The position numbers and the translations under genes are program-made. A DNA stretch of 64,000 nucleotides, taken from positions 15,934,001 to 15,998,000 of the forward strand of contig CM114274.1 of the NCBI GenBank assembly GCA_050084515.1, written 5' to 3'. Under the pieces are notes generated by a model. That model was not told the origin of the DNA, ran no database searches, and was given only the letters and a program-made list of their open reading frames with translations. The DNA is from Blasia pusilla (taxonomy: Eukaryota; Marchantiophyta; Marchantiopsida; Blasiales). This document shows, one piece after another, positions 45,791 through 56,460 of this stretch; position 1 is the stretch's first letter, and each line of letters begins with the position of its first letter.

Positions 45791-46597
45791 GGGGTGGTGT
45801 CCAAAGGGGTCATGGCAGCAATCCTGCCTACCTGGGGTTCCTTTGATCCATCACACTCTAGTGCAAATGTCTCGCTCCACGCGGTCTGCACATGCTTAGT
45901 GGCTAAGCGTTGAAGCTCCTCAATCGAGCCCCAAAGCGGCACCTCTCCTCCACAAACTGATGCGGATACCATGACACTCCTCTCCATATAAATGTCAAGA
46001 ATGGGAGTATCCTTTGCATGGACATGTCCCTCAATCAAATCACTAGGCCAAGTGATGGCATTACTAAATGCTGCTAAGGTCGCCATCTCTCCTGGCCGTT
46101 GCTCGATCATTGCACCTGTGAATCAAACGGATAATGAGCTAAGGCGCCCATCACCTGATTGCCATCTTGGTCTGTAGGATGCTGACTCCTCCCAGTAATC
46201 CAAGGAAAACCCCATCCGGTATAACACTTCTCCACCAACTAAGAAGTCGCAAGACTGTGCATCAATGACTATCGCCTTGGCTTGAACCACAGACTCATAT
46301 GTAGGATGTCTCGGGAGAATCCTCACCACGACCTCATGTCGGATGATATACTATGTGGTACTTACTCCACCCAAGGATGTCTATATCCTGAATGGACAAC
46401 GCTCCACATCGGCTCTCGTCAAGCCCAATCCTCTGAATGACGCTTTCCCCAACATCAAGGGTTGCGCTCCTGAATCCAACAAGACGCGTTGCGGACTAAA
46501 AGCTCTACCTCCGGGACTCACCAACTGGAAGACCTCTCTCTGGTTATCTAGCGACACAACTCCAAGAGAAACCATGGCGCACTCTATCGGGGTCTAG
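45791..46597 (-). pseudogene. Retropepsin and post-protease linker, copy B
   Basis: The protease core reads QRVLLDSGAQPLMLG (active-site DSGA) and LGLTRADVERCPFRI. Next is a flap-like GGVSTT region and a second segment CDFLVGGEVLYRMGFSLDYW, which corresponds to the C-terminal half of retropepsins. The linker DIYMERSVMVSAS and VPLWGSIEELQRLA leads to TPIMW and methyltransferase motif I. Protease and methyltransferase were therefore probably one polyprotein. Stops occur near 46380 and 46120. Confidence 0.8.
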
Positions 46598-47384
46598 CGG
46601 GCATCTCCGCCATCCTAGCAGCCGTAGCGTGCCATGAATCTGACATGGATGGCCCGAGCATCCGCTCCAAGGGCAAGTCCAGCACCTTCTCTGCAATCAC
46701 CTCTAAACGTGATGTGAGAACTCCAACTCCACTCTCACATAGTGTAGCGGCCAGCCAAAAAACCTTGGCAAGCTTACCTTCCAACGTCATAACATCGGAA
46801 GCAGAAAATAAAGGATCGCGGTACACAAGAGTGGCCACCCCCAACAACGTGCTCGACACATGCCCCTCATGAGTATCATCAATAGGAGTCGTCGCACTTG
46901 CTTCTTCCATCTCCCTCCATGCCTGCACACCAACAACATCATCAACTCTCCAAGAACTCTGATCAGAATCCATCGATGGGGTCCTCATCGCTTCGGACAA
47001 CGTGAAAGACTGAGGAAGCCTAGTGTGTTTCCTGGCTTCCCCTTGCTGTGGATCCAACTCTGCGGCTGCTCGACGCATCACAATTGTGGCGGCCTCCATC
47101 TGGGCAACCCAACACATCCAACCAGGATCCTCCATATCTCTTGCTGCTCCATATGATGTCGATGCTACGGATCCGGCATCGTGTAATCTCAATGCCATAG
47201 CGGCAATCTGCTCTTGTAGCTCATGTATCTGAGCAACCATCCTAGCTTCACGCCCGGTGTCTCTCTCGACGTGTGTAGGTGGTGGGACTCTACCTCCTCC
47301 ACGGGCAGCTCCACCACCTTGTCGGGCAACTCCATCTCCTCGTCCCCCAATGGGATCACCTGGTGCACGATCTCTAGGCCCCAC
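46584..47384 (-). pseudogene. Gag C-terminal extension, copy B
   Basis: This is the longest intact frame of the window's transposons (266 codons). It has a glycine/arginine-rich start, a short heptad-like stretch (AQIHELQEQIAAMALRLHD), and a downstream part without known motif that leads to the protease (KVLDLPLERMLG). Copy G carries the same region (54137-54720). I do not recognise a domain. Its position, after the zinc knuckles and before the protease, suggests a structural or spacer role. Confidence 0.65.
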
Positions 47385-47436
47385 CGGACCGGCTTCTCGC
47401 TCTGGTGCCCTCTCTGGCCCTCAGTCCGAACGTAAC

Positions 47437-47721
47437 TCATGATGTAAACTGAAACACTAGCGTATGTATGACCATACCTCTGACAATAGTCACATTGATA
47501 ACCTCCTGGTGCAGCACTATCTCCTCCTCCATGCTGAGGCACACGTCCATGACCCTGACGAGTGCAATCGCGCTGATGATGGGCTCCACCACATGACCAA
47601 CAAGTAATAGTAGGAGGCTGCTGTTGAGCTGCATGTGAAGGCGTAGGTCTTTGTGGCACGGCCTCCCGGTATCCTCCCTGAGCTCGTGGTACCACAGTCA
47701 ACCTATCTCGGAGTCCACATT
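47437..47721 (-). pseudogene. Nucleocapsid zinc-knuckle region, copy B
   Basis: The minus strand shows CWSCGGAHHQRDC, a CCHC knuckle, and CDYCQRYGHT, a second CxxC-x4-H piece lacking a clear last cysteine. A glutamine/proline-rich lead-in comes before. Such knuckles bind the element RNA during packaging. The region is cut upstream at 47722 by the inserted solo LTR2. Confidence 0.8.
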
Positions 47722-48723
47722 TGTCGCGACCCTCATGACCAAACAAGTGCCAAGCGGAACATCGGAACATTAGCGGGCTCACGCTAAGATGGTTTGCGCG
47801 TTGGAGTTGTCTCAAAGAGGAGACAAGAGACGAGACGCGAGCGAGAAGTCGCATTTCAGATGTGATGGTCGCGACTCAGAAACCTGGACCAAACGCGGAA
47901 TGAGACTTGAAAGAAGTCGAGTCTAGGAAGTGGGTTGCCAAAGGAAAGATCCGGATTTGGAACGCCACTTGCGTTTGAGAGTTTCCAACTGTATTTATGG
48001 CCATAACTTTTAGCACCGAGATGTGTTTGGAGCAAATAAGAGTGCGTTGGAAAGCTTATGAAGAGACGGTTCAAACACATTAAAGATCGCTACAAACGCA
48101 TAAGCAGCGGCCGAGATACGACCCGAAAACGACTGTAAGTGGAGTTGGGTTGAGGGCCACAATGAAGGGCCCGAACCTCTTTTCCCAAAGGGGAGGGGTT
48201 ATTGGAGAACCCCAGAAGTACTAGTAAGGGGGAAGGTCTCCAAGAGTGCTTGGAACCCAAACCCCACTTTGGGCGCCGCAGGGCGGCTCAAGGGCATGGA
48301 ACGGAATGCGAGTTTGGGCGTTGGGTTGGAAAACCTGCACCAAGTTCATTGAGGCGATTTTAGACATCCCTCTTGGATTTCACGCCGCGACTCAATTACT
48401 TGGGTCTCGGTTCGGAACTCACACGAGGACCGTTGAACAGTTGGGATCGCTAGGCGTGCAAGTGCCGTTTCAGATCCCTGGACTAACCAGGAAGTCTGTT
48501 CCAAGTCTTGAAGGACTTGCCATGTGTTGGGAGCTAGGAGCTAAGGAAGGCTGAGCTTGAGGAGACGCCGAGTTTAGGACTCGGTGGGTTGGAACGCCGG
48601 TTGGCCAAACCCGACTAACGAGAGTGCGTGTTTGGGTGCAGATCGGCGATGAGTTCGTGACCCACTGAACGCACGCTTCCGCAACACTAAAGATTGACGT
48701 TCAAGGAGAGTAGGGGCGCGACA
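47722..48723 (+). mobile_element. Solo LTR2, 1002 bp, with ACATT target duplication
   Basis: The insert begins TGTCGCG and ends CGCGACA, a 7-base terminal inverted repeat of TG...CA type. ACATT flanks both sides (47717-47721 and 48724-48728). It interrupts gag of copy B between the capsid and zinc-knuckle regions. No internal retroelement sequence is present, so the full element was lost by LTR-LTR recombination. It is the youngest LTR2 copy here. The others are at 24034-24693 and 36909-37691. Confidence 0.93.
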
Positions 48724-49753
48724 ACATTGCTGCAAAGGTGGTGCCGACAATCGTGAGTGCTCTCGCCCAGAACCCATGGTGGCTACGCTCTCCTCCACCA
48801 TGTTGCGCTCCATGTTTTCGGCGGTCCTAAAAACATCTCTCAACATAGGGGAGGTGTTCATAAGAAGCACCCCCTCCCGCACGCGTGTTCGCACGGTCCG
48901 GTCCAGCATTGCATACCATGATTGGATAGCCTGAGCCTCTATCACCCCCTGAGTGACATTGATCAACCGCGCAAGTGAGTATAAGCCTCACGCAAACTCT
49001 CACCTCGGCGCGTGTGGAAGTCGTGGATGCTCCGTAACTTCTCCGTCCGTACCCCCTAGTAGCTCGCCCTCAACCACGGGGTTGAACCTTGGACGAACGT
49101 GACTAGACGGTGCAACTGCTCCAGTACGAGTGACCCCTCCTAAAACATCACTAGTGGAAGAGGAAGTAGCCTCTCTTGACTCCTCCTCATATGGGAATGG
49201 ATCCATCCATGACACATAGTGTGGGTCATAGTAGAGTCACCATGCCTCAATCTCCTAGGCATATCTGTTGGAGAACTCATGGTATTCGTCCATGGGCGCC
49301 CCCTCTAAATGCTAGAGCATACCGTTCCATGCTGTAAACGGGTTGAACTCTCTAGAGTTCCTAGCCCGTTTTGAGTCATACCAACTCCTAAACTCCGCAG
49401 TGAAGTTGTGTAGCTCTACAATGCCTACAACACCCGAAAACCTATGCGGTTCTCTACCCCAGTCTTCCATCTCATACGCCCAGCTGGTAGGACCACTCAA
49501 TGTGTACGATGGATCACTAACACACTCATCTATACGCTCCCCCTTGTCTGAAGACAACACAGAAGGAGATCGAGGTGGTCTCTCAGGTGGAGATCCTAAA
49601 AACCTTGCACCACTCGGCGTAAATCCTCCAGAGCTACTCTCAGGTCCACTACCTCGCCTCTCAAAATCCCGAAAGGACGCCGTGATGGCCCTTGTGCCCC
49701 TCTCACACGATCACTCTCAATCTCGTGAGTTATCCCTCAATCACTCAAACTAA
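48724..49753 (-). pseudogene. gag amino-terminal and capsid region, copy B
   Basis: On the minus strand gag starts near RPPRSPSVLSSDKGE and continues YTLSGPTSWAYEMED, FSGVVGIVELHNFTAEF, SREFNPFTAWNGML, YYDPHYVSWMDPF, and the capsid-like INVTQGVIEAQAIQSWYAML and MLRDVFRTAENMERNM. The last part resembles a retrotransposon gag domain in length and helical content. Stops and frame changes occur near 49310, 49240 and 48990. Confidence 0.7.
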
Positions 49754-50090
49754 ACATGCGGCACTCAATCTATACCCTCTCACTGAGACGTGTGTTGTGC
49801 GCCAACAACCAACATGGTGCGGCAAATCAACCAATCTATCGTCTCATCGATAAACCATCCTCAACTCTATACATCCCACATAGGTCTATGTCCCCTTAAC
49901 CCATACATTATCGATGCCCCTAGAATTAGCACGTAACCCAATATCCCAAATAATTTCCTGATATCCGGAAATCCCTCACACGTGCAGGGTAAGAGACCAG
50001 AAAGGGTAACCTGACAATAATGTCAATGTTGCTCCTCGGCAACGGAAAATCTCCACCCCAACTCGGCCGTGAAGACAACTTCTTCAATCA
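49754..50090 (-). other. Untranslated leader of copy B
   Basis: This aligns with 9820-10300 of F (shared CCCTGCACGTGTGAGG block on the minus strand) and with 5118-5530 of D. It is the leader between 5' LTR and gag. I could not identify a clear primer-binding site. Confidence 0.55.
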
Positions 50091-51200
50091 GCAAGTCATA
50101 CTTCTCTTGTACTGAAGCTGCTCAAACCTCCTCGATGTGCGGTGCAGGTCTAGCGGTCCGGTGCGGCACTGGCGGCACGGCCCTTGGGAATGGGGTGCGG
50201 CACTCGACGGCATACCCTCCTCAATAAAAAATTTACGTGCTCTACTCCTTAGTGAAGGAGCGGCTCTGCGATCGAGAGAGTGTGGTGTGGCCATGAGCGG
50301 CACGGCGCAAAAATCGGCGAGGCGTTGCGGCTACGGGTGTCACGGCACGGTACTTGATCGTCGTCGAGCGGCTACCAATCACAACATAGCAGCATGAAAT
50401 GAAACTCAAACACCATAACCCGAGGTCACCTGCCATCACAGGTTGATGACAAAACTACAATGACAGTGGCGGCCAAAGCAAAATACGTGGTGGCGGCGCA
50501 AGTCAGAGAATCAACGGTGGTCGTGGAAGACCCTCCACTCCGTAATGGCGACAATGGCAACCAAAGGGTGGACAACGGCCGAATGCGGATCTAAGCAGCG
50601 CTAGGCAACAACAACGGCCGATGGTGGACCATTGACAGTGACGGTTGACTGTTGATGGTGACTATCACGACGACGGCCGCCGCCGGTGCGGCGGTTGGTT
50701 TAGGGTTTGAACAATTTTACCCTCAAAATCGCCTAGCAATGGCAGTTTTGCAAGATTGACCATAACTTTTTTCTGGAAACTCCAAATTGCGCATGGTTTG
50801 TTGCACAACGTGCACAACTTCATCATCTACAAGAACATCAAAAAATATTTGGAATCAAATATTCCAATAAAAACTGACAGGGACTGTTGTAAATCCAAAT
50901 GTCTCTTTCTCCTACACATAATTTGGCAGCCCTTCCACGCTGATTTCTCCCAACGAAAATGTAAAACATACGAGAACACAAATCAGCAAGCTACATGGTG
51001 CTCCCAAAAGCACCGGCATGGGGCAACCCGCCCCCATACTTAATCCCTATCAAAAATTGGGCAGCACTTCCGTGCGCCATTCTTCCACATGAAAAATCGG
51101 CAAAGGAAACATCACAAGTAAGCAGCTCTTGCACCGGTGAGCACTCCCATCAACCACTGAACGGGGAATACGATCCCTTACCTGCAAAACTTGTGAGTAA
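50091..51200. other. Unassigned GC-rich sequence in the 5' region of copy B
   Basis: Between the leader and the recognisable LTR start of B lies about 1.1 kb that does not match the LTR of C or D. It includes GC-rich trinucleotide-like stretches (GCCGTGCCG near 50170, CGGCCGCCGCC near 50676). It may be a further insertion or LTR sequence specific to this copy. No gene is recognised. Confidence 0.4.
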
Positions 51201-51455
51201 CCAGCGAGCTCCCCCATGAAGCTCTCTCACTCACTCATTCTCTCTTTGTAAAATAAGATCATTTACTCAAAATGGTACTTACCTAAAATAGTAAGTTTTT
51301 CAATATGGCTCCAAATGAGCGGAAACAAAGGGGAAACCTGTTGTCTCATGTTTCCTGGGGCCTCACTAGATCATCCTCAACCTACTGAGCCTGTCCTCCA
51401 CTACTCAAAAAGGTGCTCTACTAGATCTCACCGATGTATCCTAAAAGACGTGACA
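51201..51455 (-). repeat. 5' LTR start of copy B
   Basis: The minus strand starts TGTCACGTCTTTTAGG at 51455 and follows the LTR of C as far as GGAGCCATAT and TACTATTTTAGGTAAG (about 51265). It then diverges. It is flanked outside by the GGAT duplicate. Confidence 0.75.
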
Positions 51456-51459
51456 GGAT

Positions 51460-51830
51460 CGATGCCCCAAAATATCGTCTTCTGCTTGTGGTCCAATCTG
51501 ATAGGCAGCTGATGGTATCTAGCTGGAAGATCTAATGAACTGAAGACCTTTGCATGCCCAATCGCATCAAAGATCTCCTCACGGATGGGCATCGCATACC
51601 TATCGGACTTTTTCTGCCGATTGATAGGTCGGTAATGTCCACACATCCTCTTATCCGTTCAGTTGCCATGCACATCCTTCTTGGCGGCCATGACAGTGGC
51701 AAATGCATATTCTCCATGCGACATCTCCACTAGTCCTGCTCCAACCAAGTCCTCGCTTCTAGTATGAATCAAAGCCCTCTCCATGTCACTATATCTGTAA
51801 GGTCATCGGAAGATCGGCGTGTCACACTCA
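51460..51830 (-). pseudogene. RT amino-terminal part, element C/G
   Basis: PAKKD-like region (PRRMCMATERIRGC in shifted frame), MCGHYRPINRQKKSDRYAM with CAG instead of the TAG of A and B, FSSLDLPARYHQLPI and TIFWGIDP. The sequence stops at the B insertion at 51460 and resumes at 41163. Confidence 0.88.
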
Positions 51831-52148
51831 ACAACTCAATGCGGATCCCTGGACCCTTCAACGTACCCAAATCCTGCATGCTAAATGCAAAATAGATCAC
51901 ATAACTCCTCAGGAATTGATGTATTTGGCGCCGCCCTCCTCCTATCAACCTAGGGCCTATGGGATGGTTACCAAGTCTCCATCGTGACTACGGTAGGACT
52001 CTCTGGCGCGGGTGTTGGTGGTTGCTATGGTGCAACCCCGTCTCGCACAATAGAAGTCGACTACTCTCTTAACCAACTGTAAAATCTGATCTCCATATAT
52101 AGTACCCAGAACTACGCTTGATGCTATGGCTACCATCTCTTGGCGTAC

Positions 52149-53310
52149 CTACAAAACATCCCAAGAAGTCCAAGGGTGTCTCTCCCGATCACCCCTGGTG
52201 TGTCGATCTCCTTGGGTCTCGCCCCCAACCCCTGCCTCAACCATCTCAGTAGACATGGGGCTCACCAACGCAACATGTGTGATCTGTCGCATCCTCAAAT
52301 GACCTTGCTCAGCTACTCCTAAGCTGAAAATCCATGTCAAGATGTTCAGGTCCATCGCATGACCCAAGACATGACGTCGAGATACCTCTGATAGCGACAA
52401 TATTGTCATCAATTCTGTGGGGAATCCCATCACTTGCTCTCGCCTATCGGCGTTGGGCTCCACCAACCTATGTACATGGTCATACCAAACCAAGCCAGGT
52501 TTGGCCTCCTTGAATGCATAGGAAGAGGGTAAAACTCACAAATGTAGGAAAGGCTGCCCGTGGCATGCCAATCCTGTTGACCACAATCAACAATGGTCCA
52601 TCATCGTGCCTCACTGGGTGTGATTGACGGCTCGGATCCAATATGGAATCCACCAACAATTGGGAGGCGCACTCCACTCGCGCATATGCCCTCCGTAATA
52701 CCTCGTGTGGGACCAAGTTGGTCCACCAAAGAGGCGGGTGGTGTGCTCTAGAACCTACATTCGCAACATCTAATAACATTGCACTTGATGTGCAGTGTTA
52801 AGTGATGGAGGGCCGATCCATGCGTGCACTCGTCACCACGTGGGACCTCAAATCGCCTGAAATCGGCACATTCTCCAGAATGTATGTTGGAGAACGAGAC
52901 TGATTCTCCTATAAATATCGCAAAATCCACATCATCTCCCAAAATAGCCTGGACCGCTTCTCAGCTAACCCGCTACCCCGTCCAGCACTTGGCTGGCCCT
53001 GACACACCCAACCAACAATGATCTAAGTCTATGGTCCCTACCCGCTCCAAGTCCTGCGCCCCCAACAATGAAACATCTCTCGGTAGGGAACTCTAGTATT
53101 CCTGGACAGCGGAGGCAGAAAACAAGTCAGGAAAAAGGAGGCGTAACTGCGCCACATGGTGAAGTGAAGCGCGTCTCGCAACCTCATCAGTCTCCACGTA
53201 TAGAAATTGCTGCACGGGCACTCATGCCTGCAAAACAACAGCTAAAACAGTGTTGATCCCTCAAAAGAGATCCAAGACGCAAATACCCTCGTTTGGGATG
53301 CACACACAAT
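52149..53310 (-). pseudogene. Cytosine-C5 DNA methyltransferase domain, element C/G
   Basis: The copy has VLDLF followed by a stop in place of the first glycine of motif I, then FLYVETDEVARR. Motif IV reads IIVGWVCQGQPSAGRGSG (about 52965-53020), with the catalytic cysteine followed by QG as in many C5 enzymes, but Val replaces the usual Pro. Next come SRLFWEMMWIL, ILENVPISG (VI), WWTNLVPHEVLRRAY (VIII), RAAFPTFVSF and a frame change. Motif IX is degraded (REQVMGFP) and X reads RRHVLGHAMDL. With B it shows that the whole catalytic domain belonged to the family. Confidence 0.82.
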
Positions 53311-54110
53311 CGGGGTGGTGTCCAAAGGGGTCATAGTAGCACGCCTTGCTACCTTGGGTTCCTCTGATCTGTCACGCTCTAGTGAAAATATCTCGCTCCA
53401 CGCGATTTGCACATGCTCAGTGGCTAAGCGTCAAAGCTCGTCAATCGAGCCCCAAAGCGGGACCTCTCCTCCCTGTATTGATGCGGCTACCATGACACTC
53501 CTCTCCATAAAAATGTCAAGAATGGGAGTGTCCTCTGCATGGACATATTCCTTGATAAAATCACTAGGCCAAGTGACGACACTACTAAATGCTGCTAAGG
53601 TCGCCATCTCTCCTGGCCGGTGCTCGATTACTGCACGTGTGAATCGAACGGGTAATGAGCTAAGGCGCCCATCATCTGACTGCCATCATGGTCTGTAGGA
53701 TGCTGACTCCTCCCAGTAATCCAAGGAAAACCCCATCTAGTACAACACTACTCCATCAACCAAGATGTCGTAGGACTCTGCATCAGTCATTATCGCCTTG
53801 GCTCGCACCATGGACTCATCCGTAGGATGTCTCGGACGAATCCTCACCACGACCTTGTGTCAGGTGATATACTATGTGGTACTCGCTCCACCCAAGGATG
53901 TCTATATCCGGAATGGAAAATGCTCCACATCGGCTCTCGTCAAGCCCAATCCTCTGAATCACGCTTTCTCCAATATCAGGGGTTGCGCTCCTGAATCCAA
54001 CAAGATGAGCTACGGACTAAAAGCTCTACCTCGGGGACTCACCAACTGGAAGACCTCTCCCTGGTTATTCAGCAACAAAACACCAGGAGAAACCATGGCA
54101 CGCTCTATCG
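53311..54110 (-). pseudogene. Protease and linker, element C/G
   Basis: The minus strand matches the region 45791-46597 of B at DNA level over its whole length. The match includes a retropepsin site region near 53990 (LLDSGAQPL-type, ATCCAACAAG on plus) and the post-protease block with two stops. Linker DIFMERSVMVAA near 53510 precedes the methyltransferase. Confidence 0.75.
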
Positions 54111-54136
54111 CGGGTCAAGCGGGCATCTCTGCCATC

Positions 54137-55260
54137 CTAGCAGCCGCAACCTGCCATAAATCTGACGTGGACCACCCAAGCATCAACTCCAAGGGCAGGT
54201 CCATTACCTTCTCTGCAATCACCTCTAAACAAGAACTCCAACTCCATGACTACAGAGCGTAGCGGCCAGCCAAAAAACCTCTGCGGACATACCTCCAACG
54301 TCATAACATCGGAAGCAAAAAATAAAGGAGCGCAATACACAAGAGTGGCCGTCCCTAACAACGTGCTTGACACATGCTCCTCCTGAGCATCAGTAATAGG
54401 AGTTATCGCACTCGCTTCTCCCATCCCCCTCCGTGCCTGCACACCAACAACATCACCAACTCTCCGAAAACTCTAATCAGGACCCGTCGATGGGGTCCTT
54501 ATCGCCTCGGACAACGTGAAGGACTGAGGAAGCATGGTCTGTTTCCTGGCTTCCCCTCGATGTGGATCCAATTCTACGGCTTCTCCACGCGTAACAATTG
54601 CGGCGACCTCCATATGGGAAACCCTACACATCCAACCAGGATCCTCCATATCTCTGGAGGCTCCACAAGACAATGATGCCACAGATCCGGCATCAGGTAA
54701 CCTCAATGCCATAGCGGAAATCTAGTGTTGTAGCTGCTGGATGTGAGGAGCCATCCCTGTCACACGCTCGGCGTCTCCCTCAACGCATCTAGGTGGAATG
54801 GACGATGCAACTACTCCAGTGCGTGTCACCCCTCCTACAACATCATTGGTGGAGGAACCCTCTCTTGACTCCTCCTCCTCATCTAGAAACGGCTCAATCC
54901 ATGACATATAGTGTGGATCATAGTAGAGTCTCCACGCCTCAATCTCATGGGCATATCTCTGCAAGAACCCATGGTAATCGTCCATGGGTGCCCCCTCTGA
55001 ATGTTGGAACATTCTATTCCATGCTATAAACGGGTTGAACTCTCTGGACTTCATAGTCGGCTGTGAGTCACACCAAATCTTGAACTCCGCAATGAAGTCG
55101 TGTAACTCTATAGTGCTTATAGCACCCGAAAACCTACGTGGTCCTCTACCCTGATCGTCCATCTTGTACGCCCAAGTGGTAGGACCACTTAATATGTGCA
55201 GTAGATCACTAGCACACTCCTCTACACTCTCCCCCTCGTTTGAAGACGACACAAAAGGAG
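54137..55260 (-). pseudogene. gag and gag extension, element C/G
   Basis: The frame 54722-55252 has MSSSNEGESVEEC, FSGAISTIELHDFIAEF, SREFNPFIAWNRMF and YYDPHYMSWIEPF. It then continues, after deletion of the capsid and zinc-knuckle part, into ALRLPDAGSVASLSCG and LPQSFTLSEAIRTPST of the gag extension. The upstream end at 55319 is cut by the CACTA element. Confidence 0.75.
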
Positions 55261-55319
55261 ATCGAGGTGGTTTCTCACAAGGAGACTCTTAAAACCTCGC
55301 ACCACTCCAGGTAAACCCT

Positions 55320-55830
55320 CACTAGTACAAAAACCCCCTCTGGATGACTTAGAAAAAATGACTAGATGTTACTCAAACCGGGCCTGTATGACTAAGTAAT
55401 TACTCAACCAGACTCTAGTCATAAAAATTACTCCTAGTCGTATAAGTTGTTACTAAAACTGAAGGTAGTCATATCTGAGTCTCTTTTTTGTTACTCAACA
55501 TAGTCACTAAATATGACTTCACCTAGTCATTTTTTATGACTAGGTGAAGTCATAAGAAATGACTGTACGAGTCATAAAGAATGACTTGTCTAGTCATAAA
55601 GAATGACTAGACGAGTAATAAAGAATGACTGGAGGAGTCATAAGGATTGACTAGATGCTTCATTAAGAATGACTAGACAAGTCATTAATAATGACTAGGC
55701 GAGTCATTAATTGTGACTACTCAGAGTAATAAATAATAACTTCATACGTCATAAGAGAATGACTAAGTCATTAAAATGACTTGTCCATGTCATTTATAAT
55801 CTTATTCACTGACAATATCCAAATAACTAT
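55320..55830. repeat. CACTA subterminal repeat array
   Basis: A short motif AATGACTAG or its inverse CTAGTCAT recurs more than fifteen times, mostly as pairs such as AATGACTAGACGAGTCAT separated by AATAA-type spacers. In CACTA elements such arrays bind the TNPA protein and position the ends for excision. An 18-bp hairpin lies within (55513-55553). Confidence 0.8.
55513..55553. repeat. Hairpin, 18-bp arms, in CACTA subterminal array
   Basis: ATGACTTCACCTAGTCAT (55513-55530) pairs exactly with 55536-55553 across a T5 loop. Confidence 0.92.
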
Positions 55831-56460
55831 ACCAAGCATTATGTATTACATATTGCTTTACTGTTGACAGAAATGTGTACATGAAATTGGCATTTTAGTC
55901 CATTTTGTATCCATGAATATGAATTACTCCTTCCTACCTATCCTTCCTACACCTATCATTACTTGTAGAATCTGATCATATCAGTTTTTCATAGTAAAAA
56001 ATCCTTATCTATTGAAAGATACAGCTAGCAAATGTTTCTTACATCCAATTGTGGCCATAAGTCCAAAGCTATAAAATGTATCCATACACCCTGAAATGGA
56101 ATATTTTCTTACGTCAAAAGAATGCCTTATGAATTATAGTGAAAGATGGTCATCAATGGAAGAACACAATATCTACTTCTCATTGCAAACTCCTCCCTCT
56201 GATATTCTCAAAATTGAGACATGAAAATCCAAGTACATCTCTATTGCCACACTCAAAACTGAAACATAAATATCAAATTCCTCTACTTATGAGTACAATA
56301 GTTACAAGTATATGGAGATCGCCACACTCAAGAGGCATGTCAAAGCGAAAGTTTACTCAAAAATTCTACACACAAAGCAAAGGTGCCCTTATTTCTGAGA
56401 AGGCATAACAAGATGAGAGGGCCATAACACTACACTATCAATGGCACCTCCAGCATAAAT

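Larger units (their letters stand above)
41168..51455 (-). mobile_element. Ty3/gypsy copy B, near complete, nested in C/G
   Basis: This minus-strand copy spans 10.3 kb including a 1-kb solo LTR2. It is bounded by TGTCACG (minus strand, at 51455) and CGCACGACA (at 41168), with GGAT duplicated outside. Coding order from 49.75 kb down to 41.57 kb: gag, zinc knuckles, a coiled-coil-like gag extension, protease, methyltransferase, RT, RNase H, integrase, PHD. It is the most complete copy in the window. The 3' end is short: only S follows the polypurine region, as if the LTR had been lost by recombination between S repeats. Confidence 0.88.
37692..55319 (-). mobile_element. Ty3/gypsy element C/G (outer), interrupted by copy B
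   Basis: The 3' half (37692-41167) and 5' half (51456-55319) lie on either side of copy B. Copy B sits within RT between WGIDP and YGKDY. Removing B and one GGAT duplicate makes the RT frame continuous, so the halves are one element. The 5' half holds gag, protease region, methyltransferase and the first part of RT. The 3' half holds the rest of RT, RNase H, integrase, PHD finger and 3' LTR. The 5' LTR is missing because a CACTA element begins at 55320. Confidence 0.88.
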
